NCBI GenBank assembly: GCA_951802425.1
Contig: OX637794.1
Span: forward strand, 124,001 to 188,000
Direction of reading: 5' to 3'
Length of the DNA stretch: 64,000 nucleotides
From: Clavaria fumosa
Taxonomy: Eukaryota > Basidiomycota > Agaricomycetes > Agaricales > Clavariaceae
Shown: positions 9,835 to 21,032 of the stretch, in pieces
How positions within the stretch are numbered: the stretch's first letter is position 1
How the letters are laid out: each line of letters opens with the position of its first letter
Notes under the pieces: model-generated
What the model was told of the DNA's origin: nothing
Database searches by the model: none
What the model saw: the letters and a program-made list of their open reading frames with translations, nothing else
Program-made: the position numbers and the translations under genes

Positions 9835-10676
9835 TGTTAAGATCTGATTCTTTGCTTCAAAGCAGGAGTAGGAGGGGTAGTGTAGAGGAGACCAAAAAGG
9901 AGGGTGGCAAAGGCGAAGCCGGAGCGGAGCGGAGTCCGGTCGGAGTCCGGATCGGAGTTGCGCAAGGACTTCTCCTCTACACAAAGGAGAAGGACTAGAA
10001 GGAGGTCAAAGGTGTTGGGACTATGGCCTCAACTTATGGGTTGTGCCACCACGTGTATATGTGTCCCAATTTAACCTTGCTGGTACTTTGCTTTCCAGGA
10101 CAAGGAAGGATGAAGTCCGAAGGGAAATCGCCTGGAGTCCGTCGGAGTCCGCCGGAGTTTTGCGGAACTTGTCGGGACTGTCAAGAACAGTGAGGACGAA
10201 GTCGCTTAACGCACAGACCAAGTGACAAGGACCAGAAATAATGTTAATATTCGAACTGAGGATCATGGAGATACATGGGGGCTTATATGCTACTAGGGTA
10301 GGGCATAGGGCAGACTGTGAAACATGAATATATCAAATATGCATAGTAATTTCACCTGAGGAGTGGGAAGGCATAGATGATACATGTAAGGCAAAGAATA
10401 AGTTCCCATGGGTAGTGGGCATTGTCCCAATGGTTACCAACCATGGAATAGCGCCAGGGAACATGCTAGAAACAAAGTCCATATGGTCCGAAGGACCGAT
10501 ATCGAAGTCCGACGAAAGTCCGGTCCGGAACTTCAGAGTTGGAGCCGGAGCGGAGATGGAGCGGAGCGGAGTTTGGGCAGAACTGTGTCGGAGATGCCGG
10601 AGATGCTTCGGAGTTGCGTTGGAGGTGCTTCGGAGGTGTTTCGGAGGTGATTAGGTGACTGGATAGGACCGTGACA
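9835..10676 (-). mobile_element. LTR remnant of a second gypsy family
   Basis: The stretch from about 10013 (ggactatggcctcaa) to the terminus CCGTGACA at 10676 aligns in order with 53666-54277, which is followed by a gypsy-type polypurine tract. Shared landmarks include ggactatggcctcaa, aatgttaatattcgaactg and ttcccatgggt. The left edge is uncertain: TGTTAAG at 9835 or TGTTGGG at 10013. No matching target duplication was found and no internal coding region is attached. Confidence 0.55.
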
Positions 10677-11867
10677 CAAGGACTATGCTGTTAGGATAGG
10701 AGCAACAAGGGATCATTCGCAGAAAAACAGTTTAGTCTGTTTAGCATGTTATATGATAGTGGTCATCATTTAGAGCATCCATGATCAATTTCAAGAGATT
10801 TTCACAGTTAGATCTTGTGCTGTGAGGCCTGCAAACTTGTAGGGGTACTTGTGTTGTTTAGGTTTGTAGGAAGGCAACTGTAGTCCTGGATGTGGCAGAG
10901 TAATTGAAACAAAGTCAGGGTGTATTATTCATGCACTATACTCAATCTTTCAATGTGATCCCATTTGATTTAGGTGCCACCACAAGTACAAACTTGTGTG
11001 AGGATGTGAGAACTGGATTCTGACTATATGCTAGAATTGTTGCTTTGTGGGTGATGGGAGGGGGGAGAGAGGGATGGAATATGATAGGTATGGGATGGCC
11101 CAGTATAGCATTGCAATTGTTTTGGAATCCTATGGTTGGTTTTGATAAACGGGAGAATTTTGACTGGGTTAGTCAGCAGCTTTGGCATGCATTGGGAAAT
11201 GAGTTTTGGGAAAATGTAAACCATGGAAATTGAGGATAAGAAGGGTAGATATAGGCACACAAAATTTCAAAAGACTAGCTTGAGTGGTTAGCTTGCAGTG
11301 AAAGAAAGCGCAGATACTCCATCTGCACAAGGACTATGCTGTTAGAATCTCCGTCCGCTCGGGGACCTAATTTCGCCACAGTGCCCAGTCTGTCATGCTG
11401 TTCGTACACTGACAATTGGCACTGAGATGGCAAAGCCCAGTTTTTATTCTGTCTCTTGTTCACGTGGCTGGAAAGGGCAGAAAGCAGGCAAGAGTGGCTT
11501 GGAGATTACGAGTGGAGGAATTGCGGGCTGGGGGAAGCGCCTCCTGTATGGGACTCCTGCCAGCTTCTTGACCATCTGGAAGGCCTCCCAAAATTTTTAC
11601 TACATGTTCTAGGAATTTCTTGCCTTGTACAAATAATTTCTACGTTGTGAAATCATACTTCTGCTTCATGAATCATTTTTTCTGTCATGTGAACTGTTGT
11701 AGTTCAATCATGCATTTGACAGCAGTGACCAAGTTTTTCACATGTTATGTATGAAAAACTATGATCATTTTATATTTATCTACACTGTTGCTCAGAGTAA
11801 CAACAAGCTGTTGAGACTTCATGACACAATGTGAATCTAGTGGCGAGCTTCAGGACAAAGGCTGCAC
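10677..11867. other. No recognisable gene; 20-bp direct repeat
   Basis: AT-moderate DNA without a convincing coding frame. The 20-mer cacaaggactatgctgttag occurs at 10675-10694 and again at 11326-11345, framing 631 bases. This could be the target duplication of an insertion or a chance duplication. No poly-A tail or terminal repeats were seen inside it. The last part may belong to the KDZ transposon that follows. Confidence 0.4.
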
Positions 11868-14800
11868 GTGATGAGGCTTCGTTGGTCATGTTCCTGTCTA
11901 ACCTCATGTGATCATGTGACTTTGTTTAATGTGAAACCAACCATGCATGCAGTCATTTGCAAGAAAGGAGCAACACGAGCCATAGAGAGGGTTTTGGAGG
12001 TTAAGGAGAGGACAAGGGGCAGGAAGGTGGTAGGGAGAGATCAGCCAGTATTCCAAGAAAGGAGGGCTGTATCTCAATCACCATCAAAGAAACGAGGCAG
12101 AGAGATAAGTCCTGAAGCCTTGGCTTCAATGACTTTGGAATTTGAGACACCAAAAAGTCCTACTCCCAAATGTTTGCGGAAGGGAAAGGTGTGCAAACCA
12201 AACACACTGTATGACCATATGTCTTACTCAAAATTATTTAGACTCAAAATGACTTCCTGCGAGAGTGGAAAGAGGATGCGTGCAGTCTTCACCTCTCTGC
12301 AATAGTTGGACTTAAGGCTCTCCCACATGACTCTAGTTGTGTGGTTTGTGGTGGACCATTAGCCTTATTTCGTTGTCTTGACTGTTGCCAGGGCCAACAA
12401 GTTCTTTGTCACAACTGTTGCCTGGTACAACATCAACATCTTCCTTTCCATCATATACGGAGATGGACAGGGAAGTTCTTTGAGAGAGAGGACCTGGGAA
12501 ATTTAGGACTCCTTATTCACCTTGGACATGATGGGAAACCTTGCCCAACACTCTTTGCCAGTTCTGTTCACACCCCTGGGGATGACATCTGGGAGGATGA
12601 TCTTGTTCACAAGGGAGAATCAGAAGGGGACATACAACCAGATGTTGAGGATGGTGCATTTCAGAGGGGAAAAAGCATGGTGTTTGTGACTACCTCAGGA
12701 ATCTACAAGCATCAAGTGCAATGGTGTAATTGTGAAGATGCCCTACCAGCACACATGCAGCTGCTTTGTATGCGATTTTTCCCATCTACCCTCAAGAGGC
12801 CCTCCACAGCGTTTACCTTCAATGTCCTTGATCAGTTTCATATTGAAACTTTGGAGTGCCACACATCAGCTTGTAATTTCTACACCAAGCTGCAGAGAAT
12901 AACATACAACAGGCTTCCTTCACTTGTTCCAGTATGTATATCACACATGGAAAGTCTCTTTGAAAAATTATTGATTATCTTTTTCCAGGATCGTTACCGA
13001 GAACTCATGAGGGTATCAAGGGAGTGGAGGTACCTCAAGTCCTTGAAGCGGACAGGCGTTGCACATAACCCCAACCAGATGCAAAAACCTGGAGATTTGG
13101 CACTCTTTTGTCCCAGTTGTCCTCAACCTGGAATAAATGTCTCAGAGCATGAAGTCAAACATGCAGAAGACCCGTAAGTAATTTCACATCTTGTGAAGAT
13201 GTTCAGAGTAACAGGAGCATATAGATCCATCTATGAACCATCAATTGTTGCAGATGGCAATTTCAAACTGGAAAATGTTGTAACTAAGAAGCCAGAGGAG
13301 GATGTCTATCTCAGTGATGGATGAGGTTATATGGTTGAAGATGCAGTATATCAGGAACATATTAAGGCATCTATTGAGATAAAACAGGTCCAAATTTCCT
13401 GCATTATTTCCTCTATAGTTATTGACAATTCACTTTCAGAAGTCTAAATGTCACAACCACCGTGCAATAACCCAAGCAAATGGACACAGTGGATTGCAAA
13501 GAAACCATTTACTTGCTACTGGAGTGGCTGCATCTGCATGTGGACGCCATGGCTGTTTCTATCCTCATAGTGTAGTGGATCTCCAAAAAGGAGAGAGGTG
13601 TGTGGGGAATGCCATTGAATTCTGTTCTCCCAATTGACATTGCCAAAGACAGATGAACATTGACTATTCTTTCTGTCAGGCTCTTAAGCAAGTCTTACTT
13701 GCCAAGAGAGTCATTTTTGTATATGATGTTGGATGTGAGTGGCACATCAATTTTCAGCAGCGAGTTGATGCCAGTGGGCACTTGTATGTGCGGGAGGATC
13801 TTGAAGTGATAACTGCAGTTGGAAAATTCCACTTAGGTGCTCACATCCAAAAATGTTTTGCACAGTTCTCTTTGAACTTTGTGCAAGGTGTGGGGCAGTT
13901 GGATGGGGAAGTATTGGAAAGCCTTTGGTCATCACTTAATAAGGCAGCAAGCCATACAAGGGGCATGTCTCAACCACATCGGCAGGAGATACTGGACAGC
14001 TACATGCAGGATTCCAATTGGAAGAAAATGTCTAGAGCATGTAAGCAAATCCCCATATTCTCACATGTGTCTTTGCTGATGACTTGGCACAGCACAATCT
14101 ATTGTCACCAAGTTAAAAAAAGCAATGACTGAAAGAGAGGACAAGAAGTTAGCCCTGGATGAGTTGACAAAACGGCTTGAACCAACATTGGTATTAGAAT
14201 GGAAGGACCTAGAGGAGAAGGCAATGACTCAACAGGGAGATGCTCTTTCGGTGTACGATGTCACAAATGTGAAAGGCCAGTACTTGGAAAACATATCTAT
14301 AGTTGCTATATTGCCTGGCTAATGGCATACACTTTTACACAGAACCAGGTTGTGCTGAGGTTCTACTGGAGCTTTCTCAAAAACATCGTGCTGCTGGAAA
14401 TCTATCTGGCATATCTAATCTCTTGGCTCTAGGATTGAGCATAGAAGCCACTCAGTGAGTCGTATTGCAAAGTTCCATTGCCTGTCATTCACAACAAAAT
14501 AGGGCCTCTTTGGTTGCCTATACACAGTCTTTGAGGCAACCCTCACTCTCTGATAAAAAGGAGTTGGAGGAAAAGTGAAGGCGCCTCCAGATTGAGATCA
14601 GCAAATATGAGAAGAAATGGGCCACTTTATCTCTCTTTGAAGAAGCCATTGAACTGCAGGCAAACCATTCATCTCAGCTCGATGAAGAAGTCAGTGTCGA
14701 TGTTGCTGCTTCTGATGATGAGGAAGATGTAGTAGTACAGCCCGAGGCTGTGACACTATTTCTGCCCTCCAATTTGTCCAAAGAAGTTCGGCAATTACAT

Positions 14801-15557
14801 AACTTGAATGAGATGGGGAACTGGGAGGCAAAGCTTCGCATAGGGCAGATGAATGATGCTTTACGGCGGCTCAGGATTGCTTTGGGTGAGAAGTCTATGA
14901 TATATAGGGCAAATGTAAGTTTTAGCTCTGCTGTCATTGACGATCTAACTGCCATTAGGTCCAAAATGCTCGCAGCCAGAAAACTTCAACACGAGCATGG
15001 AGCCAGGTGAAGCAGATGGAGTCAAGAGTCCAGCAGGCAGTACAAGATTACAAGCGGGCTAAGTCTGCTTTATGCAGATTGGGTGTTACAGAGCCAACAT
15101 TCAATGACATCACCAAGGAAGACTTGAAGATGCCAGGTGATATCATAGAAGAAAATAGGTTTGGACAGCAATCAGACAAACTACCATGGTTTTGGAGATT
15201 GGATGTCAATGTGGAAGGAGAGCAGAGTGAGCAAATGAAGGAATGTAAGTGACAAATCATTAATATGCATGAAATGTCTGGCAACTTTGATTAGTCTACA
15301 GAGTCAACTGGTTGAGAGCAAGTGCACGATTTCAGAGATGGGATGAGGAAGTCAACTTGCTAAAACATGAGATGCAATGGACAGTAGCCTTCTTCAGGCA
15401 TAGGAAAGAGGAGTGGATGAGACTGGGAGAGATGGAAGAGGCAAAGAGTGGTTTGACATGCTACGCATTCAGGCAGGCAAATGTATGGGAGCAATTTGAG
15501 CAAGAAGCAGAGGATTTATGTGATAAGGCAACCACTATGGTTAGTGGAGGAGGCTAG
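11868..15557 (+). mobile_element. Decayed KDZ-family DNA transposon
   Basis: A Kyakuja-Dileera-Zisupton element, a DNA transposon group abundant in mushroom-forming fungi. It is recognised by a CxC2-type cysteine cluster followed by a KDZ transposase core and a long helical C-terminus in the expected order. Terminal inverted repeats and the usual 8-bp target duplication were not located, so the true ends probably lie outside the coding limits given. Confidence 0.85.
11868..15557 (+). pseudogene. KDZ transposase with CxC2 cluster, broken
   Basis: The N-terminus runs from 11868 to about 12240 and then changes frame. From about 12245 the frame reads through a cysteine-rich module, CVVCGGPLALFRCLDCC and further Cys/His to about 12460, the CxC2-like cluster linked with KDZ transposases, and stays open to 13177. 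The catalytic domain resumes at 13440-13637 (HGCFYPHSVVDLQKGER) and 13653-14060. There VYDVGCEWHINF, IGKFHLGAH-like residues (here VGKFHLGAH) and QLDGEVLESLWSSLN are KDZ hallmarks. Helical C-terminal parts follow at 14125-14280, 14580-15010, 15007-15252 and 15312-15557. At least three frame changes and several stops not explained by introns make it inactive. Confidence 0.85.
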
Positions 15558-15604
15558 ATTTTCTCATACCTGTTCAGTGTAGTAGATCAAGGGTGAATGA
15601 ATTT

Positions 15605-16574
15605 GCTCAGGATTATTCTGGCATTGTCTGGCATGCTTAATGGCTCATGAAAGTTCTGGAGCCATGCCTAATGGCTGATGAATATTCTGCCATTGTCTGG
15701 CGGAGCTGGGCAAGATGGCTAACAAATATTCTGGTATAGTCTGGTGGAGCCATGTTTAATGGCTGATGAATATTCTGGCAATGTCTGGCGGAGCTATGCC
15801 AAATGGTGGCTGAATATTCTAGCATAGTCCGGCGGAGCTATGCTCAATGGTTGATGAATATTCTCGCAATGTTCGGAAGAGCTATGCCAAATGGTGGCTG
15901 AATATTCTAGCATAGTCTGGCGGAGCTAGTCATAATGGCTAACAAATATTCTGGCAATGTATGGCGGAGCTATGCCAAATGGTGGCTGAATATTCTAGCA
16001 TAGTCCGGCGGAGCTATGCTCAATGGTTGATGAATATTCTCGCAATGTTCGGCGGAGCTATGCCAAATAGTTGCAGAATATTCTAGCATAGTCCAGCGAA
16101 GCTAGTCATAATGGCTAAGAAATATTCTGGCAATGTTCGGCGGAGCTATGCCAAATGGTGGCTGAATATTCTGGCATAGTCCAGCGGAGCTGGTTGTAAT
16201 GGCTAACAAATATTCTGGCAATGTCTGGCAGAGCTATGCCAAATGGTGGCTGAATATTCTAGCATAGTCCGGCAGAGCTATGCTCAATGGTTGATGGATA
16301 TTCTTGCAATGTTCGGCGGAGCTATGCCAAATGGTGGCTGAATATTCTAGCATAGTCCGGCGGAGCTATGCTCAATGGTTGATGGATATTCTCGCAATGT
16401 TCGGCAGAGCTATGCCAAATAGTTGCAGAATATTCTAGCATAGTCCAGCGGAGCTAGTCATAATGGCTAAGAAATATTCTGGCAATGTACAGCGGAGCTA
16501 TGCCAAATGGTGGCTGAATATTCTAGCATAGTCCGGCGGAGCTGGTTGTAATGGCTAACAAATATTCTGGCAAT
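15605..16574. repeat. ~45-bp minisatellite, left block
   Basis: About 21 tandem copies of a ~45-bp unit centred on aatattctagcatagtccgg and cggagctatgccaaatggtg. Variants with caatggttgatg or gtaatggctaac alternate, giving a loose higher-order pattern. The array continues after the solo LTR, so it was one block before that insertion. No coding potential. Confidence 0.9.
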
Positions 16575-17961
16575 TGTCAGGACCCATTCATTTTTCCTTG
16601 CCCAAGCCGACTTCACCCACATCCATGAGCTTCCCGACGACCCTCTACAACCTCGCGAGTCCCTCTACACACTTCCGGGACCCGCTGTCTCCTTCCGGAA
16701 GCCTCTCCAACCTCCCCCGCACTCACACGACACTCGCGACCACCATGCTGTACTCGCGACGCTTCCTACTACTTCACCCTACGCGCATACTTCGCCCGGA
16801 TCCACCAATCCTACGCGTGACACACTGATACGCGTCTACTTCCACCAACACGTGACTTGCCAAGCGGCACCCCCGGCGCTACCACTACCAGCACCAATGC
16901 GTTACCAGCGTTACCCACGTGACTACCCGCCCATAGGTCACCTGCGTCACTAGCGTCACCCACGTGATCGCTCTTATGATCTCGCGACCTTAACACTCAA
17001 ACGCGCCACCAACAGTCAGCTGTATATACACTTCAAATATGCGTCCCTTCTTCCTCTCAGTCGTCTATAATTACGTTACTTATGATCCGAGAATCCCTCC
17101 GTAGTTATAGCGACGTATATACTTATTTAACTAGGTCGCGACCCATGACAGGTCATCTTCGCGACCTTACCTATGCATACCTAACCCCTCGCAACCTTAG
17201 TAGAATATGTGCCCAGTCACTTTACGACTAAACATACCCTGTATTACTATAGTCTTGTCGCCTGGCGACCTCTTTACTTTCCCTTTTTCGTTATACTCTC
17301 TGTACGCACGTATATAAGTCTCGCATGTACTTCTCGTACTGTAGACTTGATATTGACGCACATTGGTTTAAGCTTGAGGCTAGTACGCCCTTTGAGCTTG
17401 GAACCATCGCAATTGATAGGTCTTGTCTCTCTTGGTGACCACAAGATCGCCAAGACACACTCTACTCTGTCCTAATTCACCCTCTGCGCTCGTAGAACTC
17501 ACGCGATCTAAGTATTCTCTATTATTCGTCTTGGTACTGATCTTAGAACCCTACAGGTTCACCCGTCAGTTGGCAAAGTCATCGCCTTCACCGACACATT
17601 CCTCAACACCGTCGCAACCACCGCAACCCTTCCAACATTGTCTATTTCTTTCACCTCATCTTTTTCCTTCTCTACGCTTTGTCGGTCGACCTCGCGACCT
17701 TCTCAGCGTTGTCACTTTCTCCCACCTCGTCTATTTCTTTTTTCACGCTTCGTTGGTCGACTTCGCGACCCTCTCAGCATCACCCATTTCCCCCCTCCTT
17801 GTCAATTTCCTCCTTTACACTTCGTCTACCGACTTCGCGACCTTCCGGGACCGAGCATTCTCGACTGTGCTCTACAGTTGATTGGTCTTAGCGAGTTTCC
17901 AGCATAGGTCACCAACAAGTCGATCTCCGGCACTACTATCGAGACGGGACAGGCCCTAACA
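16575..17961 (+). mobile_element. Solo LTR of a gypsy family, inserted in the minisatellite
   Basis: 1387 bp, from TGTCAGG to CCTAACA, flanked by a perfect 5-bp duplication GCAAT (16570-16574 and 17962-17966). It is homologous over its whole length to the LTR at 55752-57090. A TATA box (TATATAAG, 17311-17318) precedes the predicted RNA start AGACTTGATATT (17343). No internal region is present, so the element was probably lost by LTR-LTR recombination. Open frames inside are not genes. Confidence 0.9.
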
Positions 17962-18870
17962 GCAATGTCCGGCGGAGCTATGCCAAATGGTGGCTGAATA
18001 TTCTAGCATAGTCTGGCGGAGCTGGTCATAATGGCTAACAAATATTCTAGCATGGTCCGGTGGAGCTATGCCAAATGGTTGCAGAATATTCTAGCATAGT
18101 CTGGCGGGGCTATGCCAAATGGTGGCAGAATATTCTAGCATAGTCTGGCGGGGCTATGCCAAATGGTGGCAGAATATTCTAGCATAGTCCGGCGGAGCTA
18201 TGCTCAATGGTTGATGAATATTCTCACAATGTTCGGCGGAGCTATGCCAAATGGTGGCTGAATATTCTAGCATAGTCCGGTGGAGCTATGCTCAATGGTT
18301 GATGGATATTCTCGCAATGTTTGGCAGAGCTATGCCAAATGGTGGCTGAATATTCTAGCATAGTCCGGCAGAGCTGGTTGTAATGGCTAACAAATATTCT
18401 GGCAATGTCCGGCGGAGCTATGCCAAATGGTGGCAGAATATTCTAGCATAGTCTGGCGGAGCTGGTCGTAATGGCTAACAAATATTCTAGCATAGTCCGG
18501 CCAGGCTATGCTCAATGGTTGATGAATATTCTCGCAATGTTTGGCGGAGCTATGCCAAATGGTGGCTGAATATTCTAGCATAGTCTGGCGGAGCTGGTTG
18601 TAATGGCTAACAAATATTCTAGCATAGTCTGGCAGGGCTATGCCAAATGGTTGCAGAATATTCTAGCATAGTCCGGCAGAGCTGGTCGTAATGGCTAACA
18701 AATATTCTGGCAATGTCCGGCGGAGCCATGCTAAATGGTGGTTGAATATTCTGGCATGGTCTGGCGGAGCTATGCCTAATGGTTGATGAATATTCTCGCA
18801 ATGTTCGGCAGAGCTTGTTGTGATGGCTAATGAATATTTTTGCATTGTCCGGCGGAGCTGAGCCCATGCA
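17962..18870. repeat. ~45-bp minisatellite, right block
   Basis: Continuation of the array at 15605-16574 with the same unit and variants, about 20 copies, fading after 18860. Confidence 0.9.
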
Positions 18871-19195
18871 TATGATTATTATTCTTCACTTTCCAGCGGA
18901 TAGGGTGCAGATGGCAACGGATTATTCCTGTGTTGTCCGGCACCTGATGCTGACTGCTAGGGATTATTCATCTCACTCTTGTGGCTGATCTGGGGGTGCC
19001 ATGTCTGTTGTAGTCAATATCCTTCTGCCGCTTGCAACTGTACTGCATAATGTGAATATCTCCGCTGGAGTCTGTTGCTACTTCTTTGCCCTAGGATATT
19101 CACCCTCCGGTACAGCAACTGTAATTGAAATATCTGACTGAACGATGTGGTCTACCTACAGTCAGGTATTATTTAAATTGCGGTCACACATTGTC
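18871..19195. other. No gene seen
   Basis: Unique-looking DNA between the minisatellite and the foldback-arm copy. A weak minus-to-plus sense of decayed coding was looked for and not found. It may include worn copia sequence near 19120-19190, but no domain can be read. Confidence 0.3.
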
Positions 19196-19465
19196 TACCC
19201 AAGAGTTATACATCATCCCCTAAGAGTCATGCATCATGTACCCTATGGCCATGCATCATCCCCTCCAGGAGTCATGCATCATGTACCCTATGGCCATGCA
19301 TCATCCCCTCGGAGTCATGCATCATGTACCCTATGACCATGCATCATCTCCCTTTGTGTGATGCATCCTCACCATTCGCAAACTTACCGTCTTCTATGCG
19401 TCACACACTTACTGTAATTACAATAGATTAATGCATTAATTTACTTGAATCGCCTGAGGCTGCAG
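19196..19465. mobile_element. Single arm of the foldback element, inserted in a copia fragment
   Basis: About three copies of a 50-60 bp unit (catgcatcatcccct..gtaccctatggc) lead into DNA nearly identical to the right arm of the foldback element at 26160-26328, ending ttgaatcgcctgag. Directly after it the copia pol C-terminus begins, so this copy sits in copia coding DNA. The left edge and target duplication were not found. Confidence 0.6.
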
Positions 19466-19543
19466 ATGCCTTCACCAAGGGATTGTCACGACCAAAGCAT
19501 GAGGCATTCGTGAAGACGATGGGATTGATGTTGCCCGCATAAG
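19463..19543 (+). pseudogene. Ty1/copia pol C-terminal fragment (RNase H end)
   Basis: The frame reads EAADAFTKGLSRPKHEAFVK and ends at TAA shortly after GLMLPA. This is the typical end of Ty1/copia polyproteins, where D(I/A)FTK precedes a short basic tail. Upstream is cut by the foldback arm. The LTR-like start TGTTGGATATGGG follows within about 20 bases, as usual for copia. Confidence 0.75.
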
Positions 19544-19556
19544 TTCGAGTGGGCGT

Positions 19557-19851
19557 GTTGGATATGGGAGGTTCGCCCATATTGGGCAACATTACGTAAC
19601 ATACATATTACCTGACACTCGCACCACTTAACCTCAGTTCTCTCTTTCGAGACTGAGGTATGACTCCCATTACATTCACTATATCAGTCCTAACTAATAG
19701 CCTGTCCTTAGATTTAGCTTACTGTCTTTACAGGCAAATGAATTTAGTTCTCTCTTTCAAGACTGAGATTTAGCTTACTGTCTTTACAGTTAACCACTGC
19801 CAGACAGACACCTCGCTATACCACAATGTATTGCTTGCCCCAATGCCACTC
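19557..19851 (+). repeat. Copia LTR, probable
   Basis: It starts TGTTGGATATGGGAGG just after the copia pol stop and contains two copies of ttagttctctctttc..gactgag. The right end is unclear because the hAT element inserts at 19852-19859. Confidence 0.5.
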
Positions 19852-19859
19852 GACACAAG

Positions 19860-21024
19860 TAGTGATGGACACGGCCCGGCTTTGGGCCGTCAGCTGGGCC
19901 GGGCCAGGCCCATTTAGGCTGGGCCGGCTGGTCGGCTTCTGGAGGCTTTTGGCCCGGCCCAGACATTTCCAAGCCCTGAGCCGGGCCGTGAGGCCGGGGC
20001 TGATACGAAGTGGGGGCTCACAGCTTCACATGCTGGCGCTGCCCGTAATCATGCCTCTTCGAAGGACCCGACACCACCCGCTGGTCCAGTGTGGACGGCT
20101 GTGGCCAAGACTCAACCGGCAAAGAAGAGCATGAAGGAGATCCAAGAGGAAGAGGAAAAGCGCAAGAAGTTGGGCCTGAAGGAAGCGGTCACGTCGGCCG
20201 CAGCACGAAGGCTACATGGGGAGGCTCCGACAAAGGTTTGTTGGAGTCTTCATCCTACATACAAGATTCTCGACTTACGCGGTTCTCTTACAGTCCATAG
20301 CTTCGCAGATGGCCGGGGGCACTTGGACGACTGTAGGAATGGGAGGAAAGCCATCTGTGCCTGTCGCTTCATCTAAACCTCCAGTCGCTCCATCTGCGTC
20401 AACTGCGAACACCGCATCCACCGGCTCGATGCGAGCGAATGGTTCCACGACGAACCGGTCGACGCCAAGTCCAGTGATTGTCAAACCTATTCAAGCGTCG
20501 TCGGGCAAGGCCGAAGACTTCCCCATCCTGCCTTCACATGAGTTCCTCAAATGGTTGACTGATTCGCTCAAGGGTCTCAACAACACCGTCAACAGTGTGT
20601 AGCTGCGACGCTTTGCATCCGAATTCGTTACCAAGCGGAAAGCAGATGCTGCTTCCCATCCCAGAGGCGCGAGCACTGGGGGCAGCGCGGCAAAACCAAT
20701 ATCCACAGCCGACGTAGTCAAGGCGCAGCCCAAGCCAACGCAACCGGAGTGGGGTGGGTTCAAGGTGGTGAACAAGAAGAAGAAGGGTGGTCGGGCATTG
20801 TTGAGGATGACAGCAAAGATGTCGTGATAGACTTGGACTGATCTTTTTTGTGCATATACATGTACAGTATTGGTCTTATACAAAAGCCCGGCCTGGGCCG
20901 GGCCAAGCCAGACCTAAGCCAATATAAAGGGCTTTGGCCCGGCCCAGATATTCTGAAAGCCGGAGCCCTCTGAGGCCAGGCCAAAGCCCCGGCTTCCAGG
21001 CCAAGCCGGGCTGGAACATCACTA
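19860..21024. mobile_element. Non-autonomous hAT element carrying host gene sequence
   Basis: 1165 bp, with termini TAGTGATG and CATCACTA and an exact 8-bp target duplication GACACAAG (19852-19859, 21025-21032). About 140 bp at each end are GC-rich (repeated ggcccggc, ggccgggc) and inverted relative to each other. Eight-base duplications and TAG-type ends are hAT features. The same termini occur in the small elements at 22805 and 27001. No transposase is encoded. The interior holds a captured gene fragment. Confidence 0.85.
20020..20827 (+). pseudogene. Captured host gene fragment with retained intron (possible GYF-domain protein C-terminus)
   Basis: One exon-like stretch to 20235 encodes a Lys/Glu-rich helix (MKEIQEEEEKRKKLGLKEAV). 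An intron with GTTTGT donor and TTACAG acceptor (20236-20293, 58 bp) follows. The next stretch resumes in compatible phase with GTWTTVGMGGKPSVPV and SHEFLKWLTDSLKGLNN. After a stop near 20601 the coding sense continues with RRFASEFVTKRKADA and ends EWGGFKVVNKKKKGGR. This pattern recalls the C-terminal part of fungal Smy2/Syh1-like GYF-domain proteins, from memory only. The retained intron shows capture at DNA level rather than retroposition. The break suggests an internal deletion of the source gene. Confidence 0.6.
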
Positions 21025-21032
21025 GACACAAG

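Noticed and set aside
9835..10676. Solo LTR with target duplication
   Set aside because: Flanking 5-mers (tatac, caagg) do not match, so only an LTR remnant is claimed.
16574..17907. Ser/Pro/Leu-rich frames in the solo LTR
   Set aside because: The region is bounded by LTR termini and target duplications and is homologous to another LTR; the frames are not kept there.
15605..18870. Regular repeats with spacers, CRISPR-like at first sight
   Set aside because: Units are contiguous variants of each other without unique spacers, and the genome is eukaryotic.
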